Shown here in pieces: positions 35,053 through 43,250 of a stretch of 64,000 bases of DNA. How positions within the stretch are numbered: the stretch's first letter is position 1; each line of letters opens with the position of its first letter. Made by a program: the position numbers and the translations under genes. This DNA is from Planotetraspora mira. GTDB taxonomy: Bacteria; Actinomycetota; Actinomycetes; Streptosporangiales; Streptosporangiaceae. Location of the stretch: NCBI RefSeq assembly GCF_016863275.1, contig NZ_BOOO01000049.1, forward strand, positions 1 to 64,000, in the 5' to 3' direction. The notes under the pieces were generated by a model. The model saw nothing but the letters and a program-made list of their open reading frames with translations, was not told the origin of the DNA and did not search any database.

Positions 35053-35577
35053 ATGCTGACCCAGCTCTTCCATCCGCGCCCGTCCCGCGGCTATCTGTCG
35101 CTGGCCGTTGTGACGGCGGCGCTGGGTTTCGCCGCCGTGAGGAACCTGTCCGCCGGCACCGGCGCCGAATTCCTTGTCGGTCTCGGCCTCACTCTCGTGG
35201 CGGCGTACCTGCTCGCGCTTGCGCTGTGCTTTCCCCTGATGCGATACGTGGTCTCGGAGACGACGCTGACAGCCCGGTATGGCCCGCTGCTCCGCTACCG
35301 CATCCAACTGTCCGACGTCACCTCGGTGACTCGTGCGCACCTGTCACCCGACTTCGTCGCCGCCCTGGCCCTGCCCGGCATCGCCCTGTACGGGATGCGC
35401 TGCACCGGGATCGGCCGCGTGCGCATGTGCGCCACCCGGCCGTCGAACAACGTGCTCGTGATCAAGACCAGGAACGGGCACCACTACGGATTCACCCCGG
35501 CTGACGACCGTGCCTTCATGAAGGCGCTACACCGACACGGCGTCCCGGTGAATCCTCTGGATTCCGACTACATGTAA
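35053..35577 (+). CDS. Membrane protein with bacterial PH-like domain
   Basis: 174 residues. Two transmembrane helices (about 14-33 and 37-65) are followed by a beta-rich cytoplasmic domain: RYVVSETTLTARYGPLLRYR, IQLSDVTSVTR and NVLVIKTRNGHHYGFTP, the pattern of bacterial PH domains (bPH). Such proteins are membrane-anchored and usually uncharacterised. Convergent with the exporter operon, 41 bases away. Confidence 0.72.
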   Translation: MLTQLFHPRPSRGYLSLAVVTAALGFAAVRNLSAGTGAEFLVGLGLTLVAAYLLALALCFPLMRYVVSETTLTARYGPLLRYRIQLSDVTSVTRAHLSPDFVAALALPGIALYGMRCTGIGRVRMCATRPSNNVLVIKTRNGHHYGFTPADDRAFMKALHRHGVPVNPLDSDYM

Positions 35578-35618
35578 CCGAATATGGCTCCACCCATAAG
35601 GTGCAAGCTTGCCTGCGA

Positions 35619-36422
35619 TCACCGGCTGACCGCCCTCTTGTACAGGCGCGTGGCCAGCGGAGCGAACACCACCAGGATCAGCACCGACCAGAGCAGCGAC
35701 GCCGCCACCGCGTGCTGGAGCGGCCATGCGCCGGGGACGGGCATGGCAGGGCTGGTGTTGCCGAACAGCACGCGCGCGCCCTGGACGATCGTGGAGACGG
35801 GGTTCCACTCGGCGACGACCATCAGCGGCCCGGGAAGGCGCGAACTGTCGACGAAGACGTTGGACAGGAACATCAGCGGCATCGACACGACGGTGGCGAC
35901 GTTGTTGAACACCTCGGGCGTCCGCAGAGCCAGCGCGACCGTAGCCGTCACCCAAGAGAACGCGTAGGAGAAGAACAACAGCAGCAGGAGGCCCATGGCC
36001 GCCTCGTACGGCGTGGAGTGGATCCGCCAGCCGACGGCCAGCCCCACCACGGCCATGACGACAACGCTGGTGAGGTTCATGAGCACGTCGCAGAGGGTCT
36101 GGCCGATCAGCACCGCCGACGGCGCCATCGGGAGCGTGCGGAACCTGTCGAAGATGCCCTTCCGAAGGTCCAGGGTCAGGGTGTAGCCGGTGATCTGCGC
36201 ACCGGAGACGATCGCCACGACGAAGACCCCGGGGACCATGTACTCGCGGTAGGACATGCCCGGCACATCGATCATGCTGCCGAAGACGTAGGCGAACAGC
36301 AGGACGAACACGATCGGGAGAATGATCGCGCCCCCGAGCTGGTCGGGCACCCGCTTGATCTTGAGGGTGTTGCGCTTGGTGATCGTCATGCCGTCTGCGA
36401 TCGCCGTCTGGAGGGCGTTCAT
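35619..36422 (-). CDS. ABC-2 type permease, DrrB-like
   Basis: 267 residues, six membrane segments. The N-terminal region ITKRNTLKIKRVPDQLGGAI and the central LRKGIFDRFRTLPMAPSAVL are the DrrB/ABC-2 signature. It forms the membrane half of an exporter with the ATPase encoded just before it; start and stop overlap by four bases (ATGA, 36419-36422). The family exports daunorubicin-like drugs or lipids; the substrate here is unknown. Confidence 0.9.
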   Translation of the reverse strand: MNALQTAIADGMTITKRNTLKIKRVPDQLGGAIILPIVFVLLFAYVFGSMIDVPGMSYREYMVPGVFVVAIVSGAQITGYTLTLDLRKGIFDRFRTLPMAPSAVLIGQTLCDVLMNLTSVVVMAVVGLAVGWRIHSTPYEAAMGLLLLLFFSYAFSWVTATVALALRTPEVFNNVATVVSMPLMFLSNVFVDSSRLPGPLMVVAEWNPVSTIVQGARVLFGNTSPAMPVPGAWPLQHAVAASLLWSVLILVVFAPLATRLYKRAVSR

Positions 36423-37426
36423 CGGCTGTGCTCCTTCGCGGTAGCGGTCGCGGTGAGGTTCTCGTTCGCGCTGGGGTTCTCGTTCGCGGACGCCTCGTGC
36501 CCGGTGAGCGCGAGGAACACGTCGTCCAGCGTCGGCCGTCGCAGGCCGGCATCCCGTACGGTGACCCGCTCGGCGGCCAGCCTGCCCAGGGCGTCGGTGA
36601 GCGACGCCGCGCCATGGGTCACCGGGACCGTCACCCGCAGCGCGGTGGCATCGATCCGCATGTCTCCGACGGCGAGGGGCGCCAACTCCCGCCGTACGGT
36701 CTCGAGGTCCGTCTCCTTCGTCACCGTCAGCTCGATCCGGTCGCCGCCGACCTGGTCCTTGAGCTCATCGGCCGTGCCGAGCGCGATCACGCGGCCGTGG
36801 TCGACCACCGCGATCCCGTCGGCGAGCCGATCGGCCTCCTCCATGTACTGGGTGGTGAGCAGCAGCGTCGTGCCGCCGGCGACGAGCTCGGAGATGACGT
36901 CCCACAGGCCCACCCGGGCCCGGGGGTCGAGGCCGGTGGTCGGCTCGTCCAGGAACAGCACGGGCGGGTTGGCGACCAGCGCCCCGGCGAGGTCGAGCCG
37001 GCGCCGCATGCCTCCGGAGTAGCCCTGCACCGGGCGATCTCCCGCCTCCACCAGGTCGAAGCGTTCCAGCAGTTCTCGAGCGCGCTCTTTGCTGCGCCGG
37101 GTGCCCAGGTGGTAGAGGCGTCCCACCATCTCCAGGTTCTCCGCGCCGGTGAGGTGATCGTCCACTGCTGCGTACTGTCCGGACGCTCCGATGCGGGATC
37201 GCAGCCGCGGGGCGTCGCCGACGACGTCGAGTCCGGCGACGGTGGCATGGCCGGCGTCCGGCTTCAGCAAGGTGGTCAGGATCCGCACGGCTGTCGTCTT
37301 TCCGGCGCCGTTCGGGCCGAGCAGCCCGAACACCGTTCCCTCGGGAACGGACAGATCCATCCCGTCGAGGGCTGTCACGTCGCCGTACTTCTTGACCAGG
37401 CCTTCGGCCGTGATCGCGGGGGGCAT
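36419..37426 (-). CDS. ABC transporter ATPase, DrrA-like
   Basis: 335 residues. Walker A is GPNGAGKTT (about 37-45), signature YSGGMRRRLDLA, Walker B VLFLDEPTTGLD, switch His replaced by Gln in LLLTTQYMEEADRLAD, as usual in DrrA. A C-terminal DrrA extension follows (about 225-310). The last 25 residues hold a small tandem repeat, SANENP/SANENL, encoded by an 18-bp DNA repeat near 36458-36488. gaggagaatcccATG gives a good start. Operon order is EXLDI, DUF1707, DrrA, DrrB, suggesting a self-regulated exporter. Confidence 0.92.
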   Translation of the reverse strand: MPPAITAEGLVKKYGDVTALDGMDLSVPEGTVFGLLGPNGAGKTTAVRILTTLLKPDAGHATVAGLDVVGDAPRLRSRIGASGQYAAVDDHLTGAENLEMVGRLYHLGTRRSKERARELLERFDLVEAGDRPVQGYSGGMRRRLDLAGALVANPPVLFLDEPTTGLDPRARVGLWDVISELVAGGTTLLLTTQYMEEADRLADGIAVVDHGRVIALGTADELKDQVGGDRIELTVTKETDLETVRRELAPLAVGDMRIDATALRVTVPVTHGAASLTDALGRLAAERVTVRDAGLRRPTLDDVFLALTGHEASANENPSANENLTATATAKEHSR

Positions 37427-37672
37427 GGGATTCTCCTCTGCTTGCTTCGCCGGGCTTGCTTCCTCGAGGGTCCGGGGTTGGATTCATGGCATGCCGGCAT
37501 GGCGGGCGATCGATTTCCGATCGCCCGACTGGCTGTCGAACCGGAGTTCAGCCGTCGATAACGTCGATCGACGACCGGGTGACGGGCATGTACGGGGCGC
37601 CTGTTTGCCGCCGCCCGGCCATGCCCGATCGATCAGCGCGGGGATTCCGCTGGCGCGCCATGTCCCCGTCGT

Positions 37673-38245
37673 TCAGCGAGGCGTTCTGAACCATGTGCGC
37701 CGGTAGCGGATCTTCAAGGAACCGTAGGCCAGCTCCCCGGTGATCCGAACGTGGAGCCTGCCTGGACGCCTTCGCCCCGACACTTTGCAGTTCACGGTGC
37801 CCCACTCAGCGAACGCCTCATCCGCGTCCGCTGTCGCGCCGGGCGGCAGGACGATCGTCGCGGAGCCGTATGTGATGTGGAGTTCGATCTGGATTTCCGG
37901 ATGGTCGATGACGCCCTCGGACAGGTCGAGCCTCACGCCGCCATGCGTGGAGGCGACCCGAAGCAGGCGCGGAACCCGCCATTCGCCCACTCGCCTGACC
38001 CTTCCGCCCGTGGACTTCAACTGGACCACGTCGTCCATGAGATCGTCAGGCAGACCCACGACGGCCGGCATCAGATCGCCATGAGACTCGGCCGTGAGAG
38101 CCACCTCGAGCCGCTCGTCCATCTCCTCAGATCTCAGGCGCCCCTCGGCGTACGCCCGCTGAAGACGCTGAACGGCCCTGTCGCGATCATCGTCGGAGAC
38201 ACGGACCTGCGATTCCGAGATACTTTTCAGCCCGGCCTCTGCCAT
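37673..38245 (-). CDS. DUF1707 (SHOCT-like) protein
   Basis: 190 residues. The N-terminal DUF1707 helix pair reads QVRVSDDDRDRAVQRLQRAY and AEGRLRSEEMDERLEVALTA. The C-terminal half is a beta-helix-like domain (IQIELHITYGSATIVLPPGA, LHVRITGELAYGSLKIRYR) as in cell-wall-active antibiotic-response proteins of the LiaF type. It lies between the EXLDI gene and drrAB on the same strand, 103 and 246 bases away, so it probably belongs to the same envelope-stress or export unit. Confidence 0.83.
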   Translation of the reverse strand: MAEAGLKSISESQVRVSDDDRDRAVQRLQRAYAEGRLRSEEMDERLEVALTAESHGDLMPAVVGLPDDLMDDVVQLKSTGGRVRRVGEWRVPRLLRVASTHGGVRLDLSEGVIDHPEIQIELHITYGSATIVLPPGATADADEAFAEWGTVNCKVSGRRRPGRLHVRITGELAYGSLKIRYRRTWFRTPR

Positions 38246-38348
38246 GCCTTTCTCCTTCCATTGCTCCTCCTGTTCGATCCGGTAGGGGCGATCCGGCGGA
38301 CCACCGCCGGTTCGACGACCGACGGTCCCCCGCCGACGGGTCGAGCCC

Positions 38349-38870
38349 TCAGATGTCGAGATCCTCCACGGCGGGACGCTCGGCCAGGTCGGCGATCAAC
38401 TCGTAGAACTCGTCGGGCACCTTCCCGCGCAGGTCCTGGAAGGAGTCGACGACCTCCAACGTGGATTCACCCTGTACGAAGCCCCAACTCGAATCACCGA
38501 GGCCAAGCAGAGTCCGCCACGACAGCCAGTTGTCGGAATCCGATCCGTCCGTCCAGTCGGGAGAGCGATCCACATGCAGGACGAACTTGCCCTTGCGGGA
38601 CCGATAGACCCGGAACATCTCGACCCGGCTTCCAGTGGTACGCCCCCACTCGCCGAGGAGCACCCCGGAGAAGCGCTGCTTGCGCCCGACGCCCTGGAGG
38701 CCGACCTCGACGATGATCTCGTCGTAACCTTCCTGGCGTCCTTCCTCCATCTCGATGTAGCGCCGCAGGGCCGCCGAGATCGCCTGAGACAGGTTTCCCC
38801 CGGACAACTCCTGAGCCTGCTGGAAGAGCGCCAGATCGTCCTCGGACACATAGATCGTTTTGTTCGGCAT
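38349..38870 (-). CDS. EXLDI family protein
   Basis: 173 residues from ATG 38870 (aaggagg seven bases upstream). It ends PAVEDLDI, giving the five-residue signature that names the family (TIGR04342). The N-terminus NKTIYVSEDDLALFQQAQEL with SQAISAALRRYIEMEE has the beta-helix-helix look of ribbon-helix-helix DNA-binding proteins. A perfect 10-bp inverted repeat sits directly upstream, so autoregulation is a reasonable inference. It heads a set of minus-strand genes with DUF1707 and the DrrAB-like exporter. Confidence 0.88.
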   Translation of the reverse strand: MPNKTIYVSEDDLALFQQAQELSGGNLSQAISAALRRYIEMEEGRQEGYDEIIVEVGLQGVGRKQRFSGVLLGEWGRTTGSRVEMFRVYRSRKGKFVLHVDRSPDWTDGSDSDNWLSWRTLLGLGDSSWGFVQGESTLEVVDSFQDLRGKVPDEFYELIADLAERPAVEDLDI

Positions 38871-38881
38871 CGTCAAGCCTC

Positions 38882-38907
38882 CTTATACGTATGAGTCTAC
38901 GTATAAG
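38882..38907. promoter_or_regulatory. Perfect palindrome before the EXLDI gene
   Basis: CTTATACGTA (38882-38891), spacer TGAGTC, TACGTATAAG (38898-38907). The two 10-base arms are perfect and AT-rich in a GC-rich genome. The left arm touches the Shine-Dalgarno sequence of the EXLDI gene. This is an operator by its shape; the EXLDI protein or a distant TetR/PadR protein may bind it. Confidence 0.72.
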
Positions 38908-39117
38908 AGACCGGTTCGACAAACGCCTGTCATCAGTGGGAGTGCGATCACCGCCGTGCTCGGCCGAGAACATCGTTGGCACTCAGCGGCCTTGCCACTG
39001 CGCGCGTGACACGGGGTTTCCGCCGACGCCGACCAGCGGCGACGACGTACATCGGTAAGGGGTGGCCAGCGGTTTGCACACCGTGGCTCCCGTTGGCCGA
39101 CCGACAACGCTCACTGT

Positions 39118-39372
39118 TCAGCCCGGCGGCCCCCAACCGGCGCGGCAGGGCGCGTTTCTCCCTCGGGGGCGGAGGTTTCGGCATGGCGGGAGGAAGAGCG
39201 GCAGGATCGTGACCACGACCGCGACGCCTTCGCCTTCGCCTGCCACAGCCCGTGCGACGAGCTCACCCAGCAGAGCCGCCCGAGCTGGCGGCGTGGTCAG
39301 CGATGCCGGGTTGCTGAGGAACATCCATGCGAGATCGTGCGCTAAGCCTTCGCCCTCGTGTTTCGCGGTCAA
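39118..39372 (-). CDS. Small ORF coupled to 39369-39551, unknown
   Basis: 84 residues from TTG 39372, whose TTGA overlaps the stop of the preceding small ORF. It reads LTAKHEGEGLAHDLAWMFLS and contains LLGELVARAVAGEGEGVAVV. No family recognised. The overlap and the codon use suggest a coupled pair; it could still be an accidental frame. Confidence 0.35.
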   Translation of the reverse strand: MTAKHEGEGLAHDLAWMFLSNPASLTTPPARAALLGELVARAVAGEGEGVAVVVTILPLFLPPCRNLRPRGRNAPCRAGWGPPG

Positions 39373-39551
39373 GCCGCCACGTCGGCCCAAACCAGGCAGA
39401 TGGCCTCGATTTGTTCCGGGGTGGGCTCGTCAGCCGGGGTCCGCACGATATTGGGCGGGATCAACCCGACTGGGGCAGGCTCTCGGCTCGACGCACAGCA
39501 CATGCTCGACCCGCCAACAGCCGTCCAGTCTCCGTTTGTGACGATCGCCAC
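39369..39551 (-). CDS. Small ORF, unknown
   Basis: 60 residues from GTG 39551 with aaagga eight bases upstream. It reads MAIVTNGDWTAVGG at the start, has a Cys pair (SSMCCASS) and ends PTPEQIEAICLVWADVAA. No family recognised. It is divergent from the esterase at 39591, sharing a 39-base control region. Confidence 0.4.
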   Translation of the reverse strand: MAIVTNGDWTAVGGSSMCCASSREPAPVGLIPPNIVRTPADEPTPEQIEAICLVWADVAA

Positions 39552-39590
39552 CGACCGATTCCTTTAGGTGGTGTGCGGGGTCAATCCGTC

Positions 39591-40439
39591 ATGACGACCA
39601 CGACGCAGGACCCCAACCGTGCCTTGTGGGAGGCGCGGGCGCGCGGCGAGCAGACCCCTGACTGGGAGGCGCTGGCCTCGGAGCCTGACGGCATCGAGCA
39701 GGAGTATCTCGACGCCCCGGGCGGACTCTGGCTGCGACCTCCAGGCGCCCTCACCGGGCCGGCGGTGCTGGCCATCCACGGCGGCGGCTTCGTCAGTGGC
39801 TCGGTTGCGACTCATCGGCGGATGTTCGGCCACCTGGCCCGAGCCGCAGGCGTGGCCACGCTGGCGGTCGAGTATGGGCTGGTGCCTGAGCATGTATTTC
39901 CCAGCCAGCTCGACGCCGTCACGGCGGCCTACCAGTGGCTGCTCGACCGGGGGGTGACCCGTATCTGCGTCTCCGGCGACTCGTGCGGCGCCATGCTGGC
40001 CTTGGCCCTCGCGGTGCGCGCCCGGGACGAGGGCCTGCCGCTGCCGGCGTCGCTGCTGCTGATGTCGGCGTGGACCGACCTCGAGGCCACGGGCGCGTCC
40101 TACGACAGCGGCAGTGACCCGTTTTTCACTCGCGAACTGGTGCGCGGGCTCGCCGCGGGCTACCTGGCCGGGGCAGACCCGCACGACCCGCTGGCCGCGC
40201 CGCTGCACGCCGACCTGCGCGGGCTGCCGCCGACGTACCTTCAAGTCGGCGCCGAGGAGTCGCTGCTGGATGACAGCAAGCGGCTCGCGGACCGACTGCG
40301 GGAGGCGGGCGTCGAGGTACGCCTCGACGAGTTCGCCGATCAGCTGCATACGTTTCAGATGGGGGCCGGCCGCACGAGGGTGGCCGACGACGCGATCGGG
40401 AGGGCAGGGTCGTGGCTGCGGTCAACCCTGGTTACATGA
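39591..40439 (+). CDS. HSL-family esterase
   Basis: 282 residues from ATG 39591. The oxyanion motif is IHGGGFVSGS, the elbow SGDSCGAM, the acid is Asp in GAEESLLDD and the His lies in FADQLHTFQMG, so the active site is complete, unlike the esterase at 12477. HSL-type enzymes hydrolyse short acyl esters. The stop overlaps the ATG of the sigma factor gene by four bases, so the enzyme and sigma factor are made from one message. Confidence 0.88.
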   Translation: MTTTTQDPNRALWEARARGEQTPDWEALASEPDGIEQEYLDAPGGLWLRPPGALTGPAVLAIHGGGFVSGSVATHRRMFGHLARAAGVATLAVEYGLVPEHVFPSQLDAVTAAYQWLLDRGVTRICVSGDSCGAMLALALAVRARDEGLPLPASLLLMSAWTDLEATGASYDSGSDPFFTRELVRGLAAGYLAGADPHDPLAAPLHADLRGLPPTYLQVGAEESLLDDSKRLADRLREAGVEVRLDEFADQLHTFQMGAGRTRVADDAIGRAGSWLRSTLVT

Positions 40440-41365
40440 CCGGATTCGAGGAAGCGGCCGCCCCGTTGCGCAGCGAACTGCTGGCGCACTGCTACCGGAT
40501 GCTCGGGTCCTGGGACGAGGCCGAGGATGCGGTGCAGGAGACATACCTGCGTGGCTGGCGGGCCTGGGACGGCTTCGAGGAGCGCGCTTCGGTGCGCACG
40601 TGGCTGCACCGAATCGCCACCAACGTCTGCCTCAACGCCGTCCGCGACCGCGGCCGGCGCGCGCTGCCGTCGGGAATCGGCGCTCCGACCGACGAGATCG
40701 GCGGACCGCCGGACGTGCTGCCACCCGAGACCTGGATCCAACCATTCGCCGGCGACCGCGACAACCTGCGGCTGGCGCTGATCGCGGGGATGCAGACGCT
40801 GCCAGCGACTCAGCGGGCGGTGCTGTTGCTGCGGGACGTGCTGGCGTTCCCGGCCTCTGACGTCGCGGACATGATGGACATGTCGGTGGCGGCGGTGAAG
40901 AGCAGCCTCCAGCGCGCTCGAGCTCGGATAGCCGAGGTCGCGCCCGGCCCCTACGACGTGGTCGAGCCCAGCGACCCCCAGGCGCGGCGGCTGCTCGACA
41001 CCTACGTGATCGCGTTCGAAACGGCAAACGTCGAGGCGCTGACGGCCGTGCTGCGAGCCGACGCGACCCTTCAATTGCTGCCAGACCGAGCGTGGTACGC
41101 CGGCAAGGCCGCCTGCTCGCGCGTCCTCGCGGAAGCCGTGGGCAGTCCCGGTGACTGGCGTATGGACCGCTCGGTCGCGAATGGCCAGCCCGCGGTCGCG
41201 GCCTATCTGCGCGGGCAGCCGTTTGGCGTCGCGGTGCTCGATGTACGTCATGACGGAATCGCGGGGATCACGGTCTTCGGCGACCCTGCACTCGTGGAAA
41301 GGTTCATCTCGGCCCCCGTCCGAGCACGGGATGCCACACCCTATGAACATGGGACACCGGAATGA
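40436..41365 (+). CDS. ECF sigma factor with SnoaL-like C-terminal domain (SigX5/SigG type)
   Basis: 309 residues from ATG 40436. Sigma region 2 (about 8-75) reads LLAHCYRMLGSWDEAEDAVQ and WLHRIATNVCLNAVRDRGRR; region 4 (about 115-165) reads LPATQRAVLLLRDVLAFPAS. Residues about 190-300 form the SnoaL/NTF2-like domain (YVIAFETANVEALTAVLRAD) found in ECF sigma factors that lack an anti-sigma factor, where it is thought to control activity. It is coupled to the esterase by an ATGA overlap, suggesting that they act together. A strong hairpin follows. Confidence 0.9.
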   Translation: MTGFEEAAAPLRSELLAHCYRMLGSWDEAEDAVQETYLRGWRAWDGFEERASVRTWLHRIATNVCLNAVRDRGRRALPSGIGAPTDEIGGPPDVLPPETWIQPFAGDRDNLRLALIAGMQTLPATQRAVLLLRDVLAFPASDVADMMDMSVAAVKSSLQRARARIAEVAPGPYDVVEPSDPQARRLLDTYVIAFETANVEALTAVLRADATLQLLPDRAWYAGKAACSRVLAEAVGSPGDWRMDRSVANGQPAVAAYLRGQPFGVAVLDVRHDGIAGITVFGDPALVERFISAPVRARDATPYEHGTPE

Positions 41366-41510
41366 TCCGGCCGAAATTCGGCCGCCACGTTCACGATGAC
41401 GCGTTGCTGTTCATCATGACGGCTCCGGCCGTCGGGTATCGGTCCGCAGGCCACTGGGAGTAGCGCTCCGTTGCGGGGCTGGAGTCGACCTCTCATGGCG
41501 AGATGAGTGT

Positions 41511-41540
41511 GATGTGGCCGCCCCGTGGGGCGGCCACATC
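41511..41540. terminator. Bidirectional hairpin terminator
   Basis: GATGTGGCCGCCCC pairs perfectly with GGGGCGGCCACATC around GT (14-bp arms). It lies between the convergent sigma factor and NmrA-like genes. Confidence 0.72.
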
Positions 41541-41557
41541 ATCGAGAAGAGGAGAGG

Positions 41558-42421
41558 TCACGGCTGGGTGGTGAGTCCCTCCAGCATCGAACGGACCGGC
41601 GTGGGTGTGCGCTGGAGGAGATTCTCGAGCTCCGGTCCGGTGGTGGCGAACTCCCCGCGGCGTGCTGCGTGGAACATGCCGAGCAGCATGTCCGCCTGAT
41701 CCGCGGGTACACCGTGGCCGATCATGGTGGCCGTCCACTCGGCGTCGTCGGCGACGACGCGGCGGATGGTGCGTCCAGTGAGTTCGGTGACGATGCCGGC
41801 GATGGCTGCGAGGTCGAGCGCGTCCGGTGCGGTCAGCGGCGGGGTCGGACCATCGAACCGGCCCTCGTCGGCGAGGATGATCGCTGCCGCTTCGGCGAGG
41901 TCGGCGTGCGTGGTCCAGGATACGGGCCCGTCGGCCGGTGCGACGAGTTCGCCGGTTTCGAGCGCCCGGCCGAGTAGGTGCCGGACGGTGCTGGTGTAGA
42001 ACCCGTTCCGCAGCGCCGTGAACGGTGTGCCCGTCTTCGACAGGTAGCGCTCGGTGGCGGCGTGGTCGGGCATCGGCGCGAAGACCGAGTCCTCGGCGGC
42101 GCCCTGGTGGCTGGTGTAGAGGATGCGCTTGGCACCGGCATCGCGAGCGGCGTCGATCGCTGCGACGTGCTGGGCAACCGCTGCCTCGCCCGCCTGGTCG
42201 GTCGAGACGATGAGCACCTGTGTTGCGCCCTCGAACGCATCGGCGAGGGATTTGGGCTCGGTGAAGTCGCCGCGTCGCACGCGCACCCCGCGTGCGGCCA
42301 GTTCGCCGGCGCGGTCGGTGTCGCGGACGCTCACGCCGACCCGGTCTGCCGAGACTCGATCGAGCAGCCGATCAACGATCTGGGAGCCGAGTTGGCCGGT
42401 ACCGCCGGTAATGATGATCAT
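41558..42421 (-). CDS. NmrA-like NAD(P)H reductase (QorB type)
   Basis: 287 residues. It opens MIIITGGTGQLGSQIVDRLL, a Rossmann fold with GGTGQLG. LIVSTDQAGEAAVAQHVAAI and ILYTSHQGA follow, and there is no Tyr-xxx-Lys catalytic pair, which fits the atypical SDR/NmrA group; the resemblance is strongest to NAD(P)H:quinone reductase QorB. It is divergent from a TetR gene with two inverted repeats between them, the classic arrangement for an electrophile- or quinone-responsive reductase. Confidence 0.87.
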   Translation of the reverse strand: MIIITGGTGQLGSQIVDRLLDRVSADRVGVSVRDTDRAGELAARGVRVRRGDFTEPKSLADAFEGATQVLIVSTDQAGEAAVAQHVAAIDAARDAGAKRILYTSHQGAAEDSVFAPMPDHAATERYLSKTGTPFTALRNGFYTSTVRHLLGRALETGELVAPADGPVSWTTHADLAEAAAIILADEGRFDGPTPPLTAPDALDLAAIAGIVTELTGRTIRRVVADDAEWTATMIGHGVPADQADMLLGMFHAARRGEFATTGPELENLLQRTPTPVRSMLEGLTTQP

Positions 42422-42458
42422 GATCTTTCCCCTCCTGCTAACGCTGGAACGATTTGAA

Positions 42459-42475
42459 TGCTACCAACGTTAGCA
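42459..42475. promoter_or_regulatory. Inverted repeat in the NmrA/TetR control region
   Basis: TGCTACCAACGTTAGCA has TGCTA/TAGCA arms. The half-site TGCTAACG recurs at 42436-42443. It lies in the 88-base gap between the reductase and the TetR gene, over the expected promoter of the reductase. Confidence 0.45.
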
Positions 42476-42479
42476 ACAG

Positions 42480-42501
42480 GGATAGCAAAATTTCGTTATC
42501 C
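42480..42501. promoter_or_regulatory. 22-bp imperfect palindrome before the TetR gene
   Basis: The arms GGATAGCAAAA and TTTCGTTATCC match at 9 of 11 positions. The size and place, just before the TetR start at 42510, are those of a TetR autoregulatory operator. Confidence 0.6.
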
Positions 42502-42509
42502 TTGGAAAC

Positions 42510-43250
42510 ATGGCAGAGGTGAGGCCGGATAGCGCCAGCAGGCGAAAGACGCGAGCGAACATCGTCGAGTGCGCGGCGCAGCTCCTGCGTGAGCAGGGCG
42601 CAAGCGCGGTCACCACCCGTGCGGTCGCGCAGGCGGTCGGCATGCAGGCGCCGACCATCTATCGGTTCTTCGAGGACAAGGACGCGCTGCTCGACGCCGT
42701 TGCCGAACATGTCTTCGCCACCTACGTCTCCGGGAAGACCCTCGTCGAGGACAGCGGCGACCCGGTTGCAGACCTGCGGGCGGGGTGGGACACGCATATT
42801 GGCTTCGGTCTCGCCAACGCAGCGCTGTTCGGTCTCCTCACCGACCCCAGCCGTGGGGTTCGTTCACCGGCGGCGGCCGCCGGCTTGGAGGTACTGCGCG
42901 CCCGGGTGCACCGCGTTGCGGCAATCGGCCGGCTTCGGGTCCCAGAAAAACGTGCCGTCGAACTCATCCACGCCGCCGGCACCGGCGCCGTGCTCACCTT
43001 GCTCTCCACCCCGCCGGAACACCGGGACCGCGACCTTGCCGACGCGATGTACGAGGCGGTGATGCGATCGATCCTCACCGACGTGCCGACGCTTCCCGCG
43101 GACAGCACGACCGCAGTCGCTGTCGCATTCCGGGCCGTCGCACCGAAGCTGACAATGCTCACCGGCGCCGAGCGCGCCCTGCTGTCGGAGTGGCTGGATC
43201 GAACCGGCGACGGCCCAACCACCCCCGGTGCCTCAGCCGGCCCAGACTGA
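42510..43250 (+). CDS. TetR family repressor
   Basis: 246 residues. The N-terminal helix-turn-helix (about 12-58) reads KTRANIVECAAQLLREQGAS and AVAQAVGMQAPTIYRFFEDK, with the TetR pattern. The ligand domain is long (to about 235). It is divergent from the NmrA-like reductase and has a palindrome immediately upstream, so it probably represses itself and the reductase until a ligand binds. Confidence 0.9.
   Translation: MAEVRPDSASRRKTRANIVECAAQLLREQGASAVTTRAVAQAVGMQAPTIYRFFEDKDALLDAVAEHVFATYVSGKTLVEDSGDPVADLRAGWDTHIGFGLANAALFGLLTDPSRGVRSPAAAAGLEVLRARVHRVAAIGRLRVPEKRAVELIHAAGTGAVLTLLSTPPEHRDRDLADAMYEAVMRSILTDVPTLPADSTTAVAVAFRAVAPKLTMLTGAERALLSEWLDRTGDGPTTPGASAGPD

Noticed and set aside
35601-37022. 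473-codon plus-strand frame antisense to drrAB-like genes
   Set aside because: His/Gly/Gln-rich antisense shadow of two clear ABC transporter genes.
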